A stretch of 64,000 bases of DNA, from the NCBI RefSeq assembly GCF_014851685.1, contig NZ_JACVAC010000001.1, positions 744,001 through 808,000 of the forward strand, written 5' to 3'. Shown piece after piece: positions 44,344 through 53,137 of this stretch (positions are counted from its first letter, which is position 1; every line of letters begins with the position of its first letter). The notes under the pieces are model-generated. The model did no database searches, was not told the DNA's origin, and was given only the letters and a program-made list of their open reading frames with translations. The position numbers were made by a program, and so were the translations under genes. The DNA is from Pseudomonas sp. PDM05 (GTDB lineage: Bacteria > Pseudomonadota > Gammaproteobacteria > Pseudomonadales > Pseudomonadaceae).

Positions 44344-45720
44344 CTAGGTGGCAAACAGATAAGCTTCCACATCCATCCCCGCATCGCGCATTTGCGCCAG
44401 CTTGTAGCGCAGGGTGCGCGGGCTGATGCCCAGGCGTTCGGCAGCCTCTTTGCGCCGGCCGCGCTCGGCGCGCAGGGTGTCGATGATCATCTGAAATTCG
44501 CGGCGGCGCAGGTCGTCGCCCAACGCTCCGGCAGACTCGGCCTCGGCCACCACTGGCGCGGGCGCCAAGGTCGGCAGTGGCGCGGCACCGCTGCCCATGG
44601 CCAGGCAGAAATCCTGGGGTTGGATCAGGCCGCCCTGTTGCAGGATCAGCGCGCGCTGGATCGCGTTATCCAACTCGCGCACGTTGCCGGGCCACGGGTA
44701 GGCGATCAGGCAGGCCTGGGCCTCGGCCGACAAGCGCGCCTGGGCGTGCTTCATTTTTTTGACGTGGTTATTCAGCAGGCGCTCAGCCAGCGGCACGATG
44801 TCGGCCGGGCGTTCACGCAGCGGGCGCCAGGCCAGGGGGAACACCGAGAGCCGGTAGAACAGGTCTTCACGGAAGCGCCCCGCCGCCACTTCACCCGCCA
44901 GGTCGCGGTTGGTGGTGGCGACCACGCGAATATCCAATTGGATCGGCTTGCGCGCGCCGACCCGCTCCACCTCGCGCTCCTGTAGCACCCGCAGCAATTT
45001 GGCTTGCAGACCCAGGGGCATTTCGGAGATTTCATCGAGCAGGATGGTGCCGCCGTCGGCCTGTTCGAACTTGCCGGCCTGGGCCGCGATGGCGCCGGTA
45101 AATGAGCCTTTTTCGTGGCCGAACAGGGTGGCTTCAAGCATGTTGTCCGGGATCGCCGCGCAGTTGATCGCAATGAACGGCTGGCTGGCGCGTCTGGATT
45201 GCTGGTGGATGTAGCGCGCCAGCACTTCCTTGCCGGTGCCGGACTCGCCGGAGATCAGCACTGTGGAATCGCTGCGCGCGACACGGGCCGCCAGTTCCAG
45301 CAACTGGGCGCTGGCCGGCTCGAAGGCAATCGGGCCTTCGCCGTCGCTGGCCGAGATCATCCCAAGGGCATGGCGCGCGACCAGGTCGATCAAGGCCTTC
45401 GGCTCAAAAGGCTTGACCAGATAGTCTGCCGCCCCCTGACGCATGGCATCCACCGCGCGCTCTACCGCGCCGTGGGCGGTCATCAGCAACACTGGCAGCT
45501 GTGGCTGGCGCGCGCGCAGCAGGCCGAGCAATTGGTGACCATCCATGCCAGGCATGTTGACGTCGCTGACCACCAAGCTGAAGGACTCCTGCTCTACCGC
45601 CTCCAAGGCTTCCTCGGCCGAGCCGACCGCCCGATAGTCATGGCCCGCCAACAGCAGCGTGTCAGCCAGTGCTTCACGCAGGGCGCGGTCGTCTTCTACC
45701 AATAAAACCTTGATTGCCAT
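44344..45720 (-). CDS. fleR: FleR, sigma-54-dependent response regulator
   Basis: 458 aa. Receiver domain (VLLVEDDRALREAL, LVVSDVNMPGMDG with the phospho-Asp near 53), AAA+ domain with Walker [18 protein letters not shown], the RpoN-contact loop as GSFTGA (not GAFTGA, as in other FleR), TILLDEISEMPLGLQAKLLRVLQ (Walker B), and a Fis-type HTH (MIIDTLRAERGRRKEAAERLGISPRTLRYKLAQM). FleR with FleS activates class III genes such as fliE and flgBCDE. Starts 6 bases after fleS. Confidence 0.97.
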   Translation of the reverse strand: MAIKVLLVEDDRALREALADTLLLAGHDYRAVGSAEEALEAVEQESFSLVVSDVNMPGMDGHQLLGLLRARQPQLPVLLMTAHGAVERAVDAMRQGAADYLVKPFEPKALIDLVARHALGMISASDGEGPIAFEPASAQLLELAARVARSDSTVLISGESGTGKEVLARYIHQQSRRASQPFIAINCAAIPDNMLEATLFGHEKGSFTGAIAAQAGKFEQADGGTILLDEISEMPLGLQAKLLRVLQEREVERVGARKPIQLDIRVVATTNRDLAGEVAAGRFREDLFYRLSVFPLAWRPLRERPADIVPLAERLLNNHVKKMKHAQARLSAEAQACLIAYPWPGNVRELDNAIQRALILQQGGLIQPQDFCLAMGSGAAPLPTLAPAPVVAEAESAGALGDDLRRREFQMIIDTLRAERGRRKEAAERLGISPRTLRYKLAQMRDAGMDVEAYLFAT

Positions 45721-45726
45721 GTTCGT

Positions 45727-46920
45727 TTACTCCGTGCTTGCCACGCCTGAAAACAGCGGCAAGGTCATCAATGCACAGGTGCCACGCCCCACACGGGAAC
45801 GCAGCTGCAATTCTCCCTGATGGGCGCGTGCCACGGCCTTGACCACGGTCAGGCCGAGGCCCGTTCCGTTGGTCTTGGTGGTGAAAAAGGGTTCGCCCAG
45901 GCGCCGCAGTACCTGCGGGTCGATGCCGCTGCCACTGTCGCTGATGCACAGGCGCAGGGTTTGTTCGCGGCAGTACAGGTGAATCTTCAGGCGTGCGCCG
46001 GGGGCGCTGGCCTGGGTGGCGTTTTCGATCAGGTTGAGCAGCGCGCCGACCAGGGTGTCGCGATTGCACAGCAGTTCGCCGAGGTGGCTGTCGCACTGCC
46101 AGCGCACCTGGACGTCCTGGATATGGGTACTCGCAGCCGCTTGCAGGGCACGCATCAGCTCGGCCGGGGTGATGCGGTCGGTGAGCGGCAACTCGCCACG
46201 GGCGAACACCAGCATGTCGCGCACTTGGTGTTCCAACTCGTGCAGGCGCTCCTTGAGACGCCCGGCAAACCGCTGCTGGGTCTGTGGTGGCAATTGCTCA
46301 TCAGTCAAATGACTGGCGTAGATCAACGCGGCCGACAGGGGCGTACGGATCTGATGCGCCAAAGAAGCGACCATCCGCCCTAGCGACGACAAACGCTCAT
46401 GCCGCGCCAACTGGTCTTGCAGGTGACGGGTTTCGGTCAGGTCGTTGAGCAGCACCAACTGGCCGGGCTCGGCATCCAGGGAGCGGGTGGCGATGGACAG
46501 GCGGCGCCCGTCTTTCAGGGAGATTTCATGGCCATCGTCTTCACGCGGGGCGAAACAGCGGGTGATGACGTGGCGCCACAGCTCGCCTTCCAGTGGCAGG
46601 CCGAGCAGGTCGCAGGCGGCCGGGTTGGCCTCGCGCACGCGGCCGTCTTCGTCGATGACGATCACGCCACCAGGCAACAGCGACAACAGGTTTTGCAGAC
46701 GGTTGGCCAGGCGCTCTTTTTCGGCCAGCTCTTGCATGCGCTGGGCGCTGACCACTTCCAGCTCGCCCTTGAGCTCGGACACCCGGGCTTCAAGCAGGCT
46801 GTAGGAGTCCGTCAGTTGGCTGGACATCTGATTGAACAGCGAAAAGGCCTGTTCCAGGCCATTGCGACTGAGCTGCTCGGCGTCAGGCACCGAAGATAGT
46901 TGGGCGGCGTGGGGCATCAT
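45727..46920 (-). CDS. fleS: FleS, sensor histidine kinase of the flagellar cascade
   Basis: 397 aa, no membrane segment. A coiled coil (about 25-75) is followed by a PAS domain (NLLSLLPGGVIVIDEDGRVREANPAACDLLGL), the H box (MVASLAHQIRTPLSAAL) and HATPase with N and G boxes (LLNLIENATQ, ISDSGSGIDP, GTGLGLTVVKAV). Cytoplasmic kinase partner of FleR. A sigma-54 site lies upstream, as expected for a FleQ target. Confidence 0.97.
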   Translation of the reverse strand: MMPHAAQLSSVPDAEQLSRNGLEQAFSLFNQMSSQLTDSYSLLEARVSELKGELEVVSAQRMQELAEKERLANRLQNLLSLLPGGVIVIDEDGRVREANPAACDLLGLPLEGELWRHVITRCFAPREDDGHEISLKDGRRLSIATRSLDAEPGQLVLLNDLTETRHLQDQLARHERLSSLGRMVASLAHQIRTPLSAALIYASHLTDEQLPPQTQQRFAGRLKERLHELEHQVRDMLVFARGELPLTDRITPAELMRALQAAASTHIQDVQVRWQCDSHLGELLCNRDTLVGALLNLIENATQASAPGARLKIHLYCREQTLRLCISDSGSGIDPQVLRRLGEPFFTTKTNGTGLGLTVVKAVARAHQGELQLRSRVGRGTCALMTLPLFSGVASTE

Positions 46921-46970
46921 GCTCTCTCGCTTGGCTGACCGTCAGTTAAACGGAACGTTGCGAGGGCTGT

Positions 46971-46986
46971 AGCAATACTTGTGCCG
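46971..46986 (-). promoter_or_regulatory. Sigma-54 promoter of fleSR
   Basis: Minus strand CGGCACAAGTATTGCT, one mismatch to TGGCAC-N5-TTGCT, 51 bases before the fleS ATG. It directly abuts the T-run of the fleQ terminator. Confidence 0.8.
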
Positions 46987-47012
46987 AAAAAAAACCGCTG
47001 ATTAATCAGCGG
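46987..47012 (-). terminator. Intrinsic terminator after fleQ
   Basis: Perfect palindrome CCGCTGATTAATCAGCGG (46995-47012) followed on the minus strand by eight T residues. Confidence 0.88.
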
Positions 47013-47027
47013 CTTGGAAAACAGGCG

Positions 47028-48500
47028 TCAATCATCCGCCTGTTCATCACCTTCTCGACGGCTCATGCCGTACTTGCGCATCTTCTCCACCAGGGTGGTA
47101 CGGCGGATACGCAAGCGCTCGGCGGCGCGGGCGACGATGCCGTTGGCGTCGTCCAGGGCCTGTTGGATCAGGCCTTGTTCCAGGTTGCCGAGGTAATCCT
47201 TCAGGTCGAGGCCTTCCGGCGGCAGCATGGCGGTGGAACCGAAGTCCGGGGTATGGCCGTTGATGGCTACACGCTCTTCCATGTCGCTGCGCAGGCTGTC
47301 GAGTTGCTCGTCTTCGTCGTCGACGTAGCGGAATTTCTTCGGCAACTCGACCACGCCGATCACACCGTAGGGATGCATGATCGCCATGCGCTCGACCAGG
47401 TTGGCCAGCTCCCGCACGTTGCCCGGCCAGCCGTGGCGGCACAGGGACATGATCGCCGCGGAGTTGAACCGGATCGAGCCGCGCTTTTCGTGCTCCATGC
47501 GCGAGATCAGTTCGTTCATCAGCAGCGGGATGTCTTCGACGCGCTCGCGCAGCGGGGCCATCTCGATCGGGAAGACGTTGAGGCGGTAGTACAGGTCTTC
47601 GCGGAAGCTGCCGACCTCGATCATGCTTTCGAGGTTCTTGTGGGTCGCCGCGATGATGCGCACATCGACGCTCTGGGTCTTGTTGCTGCCCACGCGCTCG
47701 AAGGTGCGCTCCTGCAACACGCGCAGCAGCTTGACCTGCATCGGCAGCGGCATGTCGCCGATTTCATCGAGGAACAGGGTGCCGCCGTTGGCCAGCTCGA
47801 AACGCCCGGCACGGCTGGTGATCGCCCCGGTAAAGGCGCCCTTCTCGTGGCCGAACAATTCGCTTTCGAGCAGCTCTGCCGGGATCGCCCCGCAGTTGAC
47901 CGGCACAAAGGGCCCGTCACGACGCTTGGAGTGGTAGTGCAGGTTGCGCGCCACCACTTCCTTGCCAGTGCCCGACTCGCCGAGGATCAGCACGCTGGCG
48001 TCGGTATCGGCCACTTGCTGCATCATCTGGCGCACGTGCTGGATCGCACGGCTGGTGCCGACCAGGCTGCGGAACAGGTTGGGTTCACGGTGGCGACCGC
48101 GCTCGCGGGCCTGGTCGTACATCTCGCGATAGACCTGGGCGCGGTGCAGGGAATCAAGCAATTTGCTGTAGCTGGGCGGCATTTCCAGGGAGGAAAGTAC
48201 CCGGCGACGCTGGTCTTCGGGCAGGTCGACGGGAGAAATTTCGCCAATTAGCAAAACTGGAAGGAACTCATCCCAGGTGGACAGTGTCTTTAACAAGCCC
48301 AAAACAGCGCCAGGAGCGTTTACCGTCCCGATCAGCACACAAATGACTTCACGGCTCGATGACAATGAGCTGACCGCCTGCTGCCAGTCATGGCTGCCGC
48401 AGGGCAGATTTTCTTCGCCAAGAAAATTCAAAATCACCGCTAAATCGCGGCGGCGGACGCTATCGTCATCAATCAGCAGAATTTTGGTTTCACGCCACAT
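47028..48500 (-). CDS. fleQ: FleQ, master regulator of flagellar genes and c-di-GMP-responsive enhancer-binding protein
   Basis: 490 aa. Degenerate FleQ receiver domain (1-120; no phospho-Asp at the usual site), AAA+ domain with Walker A GESGTGKE (174-181) and RpoN-contact GAFTGA (221-226), Walker [21 protein letters not shown], and C-terminal Fis HTH ([25 protein letters not shown]). FleQ activates class II sigma-54 promoters and controls exopolysaccharide genes with c-di-GMP and FleN. Transcribed alone; a sigma-70 promoter is expected in 48501-48670, where TTGACT-N18-TAACTA is the best pair. Confidence 0.98.
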   Translation of the reverse strand: MWRETKILLIDDDSVRRRDLAVILNFLGEENLPCGSHDWQQAVSSLSSSREVICVLIGTVNAPGAVLGLLKTLSTWDEFLPVLLIGEISPVDLPEDQRRRVLSSLEMPPSYSKLLDSLHRAQVYREMYDQARERGRHREPNLFRSLVGTSRAIQHVRQMMQQVADTDASVLILGESGTGKEVVARNLHYHSKRRDGPFVPVNCGAIPAELLESELFGHEKGAFTGAITSRAGRFELANGGTLFLDEIGDMPLPMQVKLLRVLQERTFERVGSNKTQSVDVRIIAATHKNLESMIEVGSFREDLYYRLNVFPIEMAPLRERVEDIPLLMNELISRMEHEKRGSIRFNSAAIMSLCRHGWPGNVRELANLVERMAIMHPYGVIGVVELPKKFRYVDDEDEQLDSLRSDMEERVAINGHTPDFGSTAMLPPEGLDLKDYLGNLEQGLIQQALDDANGIVARAAERLRIRRTTLVEKMRKYGMSRREGDEQADD

Positions 48501-48670
48501 GCAATAGCAACTTCCCTAGTAAAACTTCCTGCCCAAGAATGAGGGCAATCAAGACGCTTGTACGATTTTGTACCTTACTAGACGTCTGAAATCTGAAAAC
48601 AGCACTAGTTAAGTCAAAAATGCTGGCACAGTCAAATATATGACGCACCGTTCGGACCAACTGACGCTAT

Positions 48671-48967
48671 TCAGCCGAACAGATGGTAAACCTTTGACGC
48701 ATTTTTAGCTTGGTTGATCTGCGACATCTCTTCAAAAATCGCCTGTCTTTCGCCCGTCGTCACTTCCAGCAACTGCTGATATACCGCCAGCAGACTTTCG
48801 AGTTTTTCGCGCAACATGCTCTCGTCTTCCGGCGCTTCGCTGAGCGCCTCATCGATCACACTGCGGCAACCCAGATCGAGCTCGCCAATGGCGTCCCAAT
48901 TGCGCTCCGCCAGCGCGCCCATCAGCGCCTCGCGAGTTTCATCAATGCGTTGCAGTGCATGGCTCAT
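48671..48967 (-). CDS. fliT: FliT-like flagellar export chaperone
   Basis: 98 aa, helical, no membrane segment. Sequence MSHALQRIDETREALMGALAERNWDAI...and a tail with QAIFEEMSQINQAKNASKVYHLFG fit the FliT family of FliD chaperones; length is right. Lies 26 bases after fliS, upstream of fleQ, the order fliD-fliS-fliT-fleQ known for pseudomonads. Sequence conservation in FliT is low, so the assignment rests partly on position. Confidence 0.85.
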   Translation of the reverse strand: MSHALQRIDETREALMGALAERNWDAIGELDLGCRSVIDEALSEAPEDESMLREKLESLLAVYQQLLEVTTGERQAIFEEMSQINQAKNASKVYHLFG

Positions 48968-48993
48968 GACGTGATCCTCAAGGCCCTCAGGCC

Positions 48994-49398
48994 TTATTCA
49001 GCGGCGGCCTGCGGCGCGCCAATAGCATCCCAGCCTTCTTTTACGGTAATCAGCAAACGGGCGACTTCGTCGATCATGTCCGCATCGTTATGCAGGTTCG
49101 CTTCCATCAGACGGTTGGTCATGTAGGCGTACAGGCTTTCCAACTGCTGGACGTAAGCCGGGTTGTCACTTTTCTGGGCGTCGAGCCCATCACGCAGGCC
49201 GATCACGATGTCGATGGCCTTGCCGAGCATCAAACCCTTTGCCGCGATGTCACCACGTGCCAACGCGCCTTTGGCCTGGGCCATGCGGTCGAGCCCACCT
49301 TCCATCAGCATCTGCACCAGACGATGAGGGCTGGCTTCGGAGATCTGAGCATGGGAATTGACCTTCTGGTATTGGCGAAGGGCTCTCATGGGATTCAT
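48994..49398 (-). CDS. fliS: FliS, flagellin chaperone
   Basis: 134 aa from the ATG at 49398 (MNPMRALRQYQKV; GAGGT 6 bases upstream). Helical FliS signature: LRQYQKVNSHAQISEASPHRLVQMLMEGGLDRMAQAKGAL and YAYMTNRLMEANLHNDADMIDEVARLL. Binds the C-terminus of flagellin until export. A terminator lies between fliD and fliS, so expression depends on read-through or on a promoter in the 139-base gap. Confidence 0.95.
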   Translation of the reverse strand: MNPMRALRQYQKVNSHAQISEASPHRLVQMLMEGGLDRMAQAKGALARGDIAAKGLMLGKAIDIVIGLRDGLDAQKSDNPAYVQQLESLYAYMTNRLMEANLHNDADMIDEVARLLITVKEGWDAIGAPQAAAE

Positions 49399-49492
49399 GT
49401 TTCTACCTCGTGACGGGCGACAGCGGAAAGTGGTTGAGTAACCAATATGTCGACTGGCTCGCAAAAAGCTTTAGCGCCAGTCGTCTCTCGAT

Positions 49493-49527
49493 AAAAAAGG
49501 CCAGGCAGGTCGCCTGGCCTTTTTTTA
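49493..49527. terminator. Intrinsic terminator after fliD (bidirectional shape)
   Basis: Stem GGCCAGGC/GCCTGGCC (49499-49506 and 49512-49519) flanked by A6 and T7, so it can stop transcription in both directions; the minus strand carries fliD. Confidence 0.85.
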
Positions 49528-49537
49528 TGACGCGGGA

Positions 49538-50941
49538 TCAACTATTGGTCTTTACGTTGTTCAGCGCATTGAGCGTGGTCATGACACTGGTGCTTTGCTG
49601 GCGCAATTGGGCGACCAGGGTGTCCATGGCGTTGTATTTGGCCGACAGGCTGTTGGTGAGCAAGGTCATGCGCTCGTCCAGGGTGGACTGCTCCTTGGTC
49701 AGGTCCTTGAGCGTGTCCGACAAGGAGGTCGAACGCGTCGCCAGGATGCCGGTGCTGGCCTTGGCGAAATCGTCGGTGGCGCTTTTCATCCGCGCCAGCA
49801 TGCCGTCCTTGCCGGAGAACATGCTGTTGATGTCAGCCGCGTTGGTTTTAACCGCTGCATCCCACTTCTTGTCATCGATCGTCAGCAGGCCAGTGGTCGA
49901 ACTGGTGCTCACGCCAAATTGTGCCAGGGACTTCAACGCCCCTGTGCCCGACAGCGTGTTGAACTCGTTGCGAATCGCGCTCTGCAGGGAGCGCATGGTC
50001 GAGTCGCCCGTCAGCGTTGCCGCCGTGGTGCTACCGTCCAGGTTCTTGGTGACCTTGGTTTCGGCGTTCATCGCAGTGATCAAGGCGTTATAGGTATCAA
50101 TGAAACCCTTGACCCCGGACTTGAGCGCCGTGGTGTTGGTGCTCACCGTGATCAGCGTGGCGTTTCTCACCGGGTTATCACTGACATCACCTGCCGTCTT
50201 GAGCGCCGAAACCGACACCAGCTTGATGTTCACACCACTGAGTGCCCCTTCAATGTTGTTGGTCTTGGACACCGAAGAAACACCATCGATGCTGTACAAC
50301 GCATCCTTGGGCTCATCAACGACACTAGCCCCGACATCCAATCCCGAATCACCCGAAAGCGTCAGGTCAGAGCCCGTACCCATCTTGGTCGACGTCAGGA
50401 TCAACCGGGAACCATTGGAGTCGGTCTGGATGTTGGCGCTCAATCCCGACGTACCAAACTGGGTGTTGATCGAATCCCGCACCTGCTGCAAGGTCGCACC
50501 GGCCGGGATATTCAAGTCATAGTTTTTGCTGGACTGGGTAATCGTCAGCGTCGTCGACTTGTTGGTGGCATTCACCACCGAAGAAGTACCACCGGAAAAA
50601 TTGGCACTCGACAGCTTCGACGCCTGGGCCAATTGGTTGACGATCAGTCGGAAGCTACCTGTCGAGGCGGTATTGCTGGAGGTCATGGTCGCGACTTTTT
50701 CATCCGAGGACGAACCGGTCAGGCCGGTAAAGCTGCTGTCCTTGGCCATCGTGTCGAGCGCACCACGAAACGCGTCCAGCGCCGCTTGAATCTTGCCGAT
50801 CGAAGACAGCGTGGTGGTCGCTTTCGCTGATGCGGTATTGATCTGCGTCTGCTTGGGCACCTTTTCGGCGTTCACCAAGGACGTCACGATCGCCTGCGTA
50901 TCGATATTGGAACCGATACCACTTACCGTTGAACCCGCCAT
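49538..50941 (-). CDS. fliD: FliD, flagellar filament cap
   Basis: 467 aa. N-terminal FliD domain (MAGSTVSGIGSNIDTQAIVTSLVNAEKVP), central Ser/Thr-rich domains, C-terminal FliD domain with coiled coil (LKDLTKEQSTLDERMTLLTNSLSAKYNAMDTLVAQLRQQSTSVMTTLNALNN). Caps the growing filament and promotes flagellin polymerisation; in P. aeruginosa it also binds mucin. Follows flaG by 81 bases. Confidence 0.97.
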   Translation of the reverse strand: MAGSTVSGIGSNIDTQAIVTSLVNAEKVPKQTQINTASAKATTTLSSIGKIQAALDAFRGALDTMAKDSSFTGLTGSSSDEKVATMTSSNTASTGSFRLIVNQLAQASKLSSANFSGGTSSVVNATNKSTTLTITQSSKNYDLNIPAGATLQQVRDSINTQFGTSGLSANIQTDSNGSRLILTSTKMGTGSDLTLSGDSGLDVGASVVDEPKDALYSIDGVSSVSKTNNIEGALSGVNIKLVSVSALKTAGDVSDNPVRNATLITVSTNTTALKSGVKGFIDTYNALITAMNAETKVTKNLDGSTTAATLTGDSTMRSLQSAIRNEFNTLSGTGALKSLAQFGVSTSSTTGLLTIDDKKWDAAVKTNAADINSMFSGKDGMLARMKSATDDFAKASTGILATRSTSLSDTLKDLTKEQSTLDERMTLLTNSLSAKYNAMDTLVAQLRQQSTSVMTTLNALNNVKTNS

Positions 50942-51004
50942 CTTCGTATCTCCTGTTCGGTGGCTGCCGTTATCTTGACTTATTGCGCCTCAAGACCTGA
51001 CAAC

Positions 51005-51020
51005 AACAAGTTTCATGCCA
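51005..51020 (-). promoter_or_regulatory. Weak sigma-54-like site upstream of fliD
   Basis: Minus strand TGGCAT - 5 bases - TTGTT. The -24 element is good but the -12 GC is GT, so activity is doubtful. It lies between flaG and fliD, 64 bases before the fliD ATG. Confidence 0.35.
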
Positions 51021-51022
51021 GC

Positions 51023-51373
51023 TCAGGCCTTGTCGTCGAACAACAAGCTGCTGGCGCTGGAAAGGCTCTGTGCCAGTTTCAATGCCGTTTCCGACGGAAT
51101 CTGGCGAATCACTTCACCACTGTCGGTGGCGATGACCTTGACCACCACGCGATGGGTGGAGTCATCAATGGAAAAATCCAGGCTGCGCTGGGCAGCTTGA
51201 ACGAATTCTCGAATATCGGTTACTGCTTGTTCCAGGTCGGCACGCTCAGGCTGTTTTGCTGTGGCGGCGGCTTCCTGGGCTTTTGGAACGGCTTTATCAG
51301 TCACTACCTGGGCAGATGCGCTTAGGGGTGCAACCGGCGGATAAGACTGGTTCAGCTTTACACTCATGTCCAT
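51023..51373 (-). CDS. flaG: FlaG family protein
   Basis: 116 aa from the ATG at 51373, 8 bases after GGAG; an ATG at 51367 is also possible. FlaG domain at the C-terminal half: LEQAVTDIREFVQAAQRSLDFSIDDSTHRVVVKVIATDSGEVIRQIPSETALKLAQSL. Proteins of this family affect filament length. Position between fliC and fliD is typical. Confidence 0.93.
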   Translation of the reverse strand: MDMSVKLNQSYPPVAPLSASAQVVTDKAVPKAQEAAATAKQPERADLEQAVTDIREFVQAAQRSLDFSIDDSTHRVVVKVIATDSGEVIRQIPSETALKLAQSLSSASSLLFDDKA

Positions 51374-51393
51374 GTCCAATCTCCTCTAAACCG

Positions 51394-51428
51394 AAAAAAC
51401 GGAAGGGCACGTAGACGCACCCTTCCGT
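51394..51428 (-). terminator. Intrinsic terminator after fliC
   Basis: ACGGAAGGG and CCCTTCCGT (about 51399-51407 and 51420-51428) form the stem; the minus strand continues with TTTTTT. Located 20 bases after the fliC stop. Confidence 0.88.
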
Positions 51429-51447
51429 TAGTTACCAAGCGCTGGGA

Positions 51448-52872
51448 TTACTGAAGCAGCTTCAGTACAGCGGATGGCAGCTGGTTAGCCTGCGACAGGA
51501 TCGCGGTGGAAGCCGACTGCAGGGTTTGTTGCTTGGTCAGTTCGGCGGTTTCGGAAGCGAAGTCGACGTCCTGAACGGTGGAACGTGCAGCGGTGGAGTT
51601 CTTCTGAATGTTCTGCAGGTTGTCTGCAGTGGTAGTCAGACGGTTCTGAGTAGCACCCAGGCCCGAACGAACGCCGTCGATGGTGCCGATGGCCTTGTCG
51701 ATAACAGCCAGCGCGTTTTGAGCGTTGGTAGAGTCGGTCACGTCGGTGTTAGAGATGGTGGTCTTGGTCGACGAAACGGTAGCAGCCGCGAACAAGTCCG
51801 ATACACCAGTACCAGCGTCGCTCAGGGAGTAGCCTTTAGCCGAATCCAGGGAAACCTCACCGGTCACAACGATTGCAGCAGCACCCAGAGCAGCCGGGGT
51901 GGCGAATGCGCCAGCGCCGTCTTTAGCGCCAACCAGGATGTTGGTCTGGGCGTTGGCATCAGCACCCGAGAACGACAGGTTTTCGCCGGAATCCGACTTA
52001 ACCGACAGGGTTTTGTTGGATTCGTCGTAGTTAACGCTGATGCCCAGTTTGGCAGCGTTCGATTTCAGCTGGTCAGCCAGGCCGGCCAGGTCCTTCACGC
52101 CGACGAAATCAACAGCATTACCGCTACCTACAGCCAGTTTGAAGTTCGACGGAGTGGCAGCGCCTACATCCAGTTTGACTTCAGTGCTGGCGGTAGCGGT
52201 CAGGCCACCGATCGAACCGTTCAGGCCCGCAGCGATGTCTTTAGCCGAAGCGCCTGCAGCGTAGTTTACGGTTTTGGTCTGACCGTTGCCGGTAACAGTG
52301 ATGGCGCCGCCAGCCAGGCCAGTGGCGCTAGGTACGATGGCCTTGGTTTTGATCTGCTGCGAACCAATGTTGTTGGCTGCAACGTTTTCCAGGCTCAGGT
52401 TGATGGTTTCGTTAGCGTTGGCGCCAACCTGGATGGCTTTGGTACCGTACGAACCGTCCAGCAGCTTCTGGCCACCGAAAGTAGTGGTTTGCGAGATACG
52501 GGTCAGTTCCGAAGTCAGAGCCTGGTATTCGTCGTTGTTCGACTTACGGTCGTCAGCGCTCAGGGAACCGGTAGCGGAGGACAGAGCCAGGGTACGCATT
52601 TTTTGCAGGATGTCGGTCGAAGCCTGCATCGCGCCTTCAGCGGTCTGAGCGATGGAGATACCATCGTTCACGTTTTTTACTGCTTGGCCCAGGCCGTTGA
52701 TTTGGCTGGTCAGGCGGTTAGCGATCTGCAGGCCTGCAGCGTCGTCTTTAGCGCTGTTGATACGCAGGCCGGAAGACAGGCGCTGCATGGAGGTGGCCAG
52801 GGCGCCGCCGGCTTTGTTCAGGTTGCCCTGAGTAGTGATCGAAGCAATGTTGGTGTTTACTGTTAAAGCCAT
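51448..52872 (-). CDS. fliC: Flagellin FliC
   Basis: 474 aa from the ATG at 52872 (MALTVNTNIASITTQ; AGGA upstream). Conserved D0/D1 domains at both ends (about 1-140 and 390-474, ending ILSQANQLPSAVLKLLQ) enclose a variable Ala/Gly/Ser/Thr-rich centre. The flg22 region is at residues 30-51 and reads QRLSSGLRINS then AKDDAAGLQIA, two changes from the canonical P. aeruginosa peptide. Codon choice (many GCT, GGT, GTT, AAC) differs from neighbours, as expected for a very highly expressed gene. Expression should need FliA. Confidence 0.98.
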   Translation of the reverse strand: MALTVNTNIASITTQGNLNKAGGALATSMQRLSSGLRINSAKDDAAGLQIANRLTSQINGLGQAVKNVNDGISIAQTAEGAMQASTDILQKMRTLALSSATGSLSADDRKSNNDEYQALTSELTRISQTTTFGGQKLLDGSYGTKAIQVGANANETINLSLENVAANNIGSQQIKTKAIVPSATGLAGGAITVTGNGQTKTVNYAAGASAKDIAAGLNGSIGGLTATASTEVKLDVGAATPSNFKLAVGSGNAVDFVGVKDLAGLADQLKSNAAKLGISVNYDESNKTLSVKSDSGENLSFSGADANAQTNILVGAKDGAGAFATPAALGAAAIVVTGEVSLDSAKGYSLSDAGTGVSDLFAAATVSSTKTTISNTDVTDSTNAQNALAVIDKAIGTIDGVRSGLGATQNRLTTTADNLQNIQKNSTAARSTVQDVDFASETAELTKQQTLQSASTAILSQANQLPSAVLKLLQ

Positions 52873-52951
52873 GACGAAATCCTCGTTGGATGGATACTGC
52901 GGCTTCCGGCCCTGGCAACCGCCGGGTGTGGCCTGAGAACCTACGTAATAG

Positions 52952-52978
52952 TTATCGTCGTGCTGGGCAGTTGCTTGA
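52952..52978 (-). promoter_or_regulatory. Sigma-28 (FliA) promoter of fliC
   Basis: Minus strand TCAAG (-35) - 14 bases - GACGATAA (-10), close to the Pseudomonas FliA consensus TCAAG-N-GCCGATA. It is about 80 bases before the fliC ATG. Confidence 0.78.
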
Positions 52979-53080
52979 GGATTTTTTTTGATTTTTTTGC
53001 TGGCGACGTGCCACCCCTTGCAATTCAAGGGCTTACGCAGGCAAAAAACCCCGAATTCATTGGCTTTTCTGGCGCCAAAT

Positions 53081-53119
53081 AAAAAACGCCGATGATCTTT
53101 CGATCATCGGCGTTTTTTT
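53081..53119. terminator. Bidirectional terminator between the KAS III gene and fliC
   Basis: Perfect stem ACGCCGATGATC/GATCATCGGCGT (53086-53097 and 53102-53113), 4-base loop, with A-run on the left and seven T on the right. It ends the KAS III transcript before the fliC promoter. Confidence 0.88.
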
Positions 53120-53137
53120 GTGCTACGCGTTAAAGGC

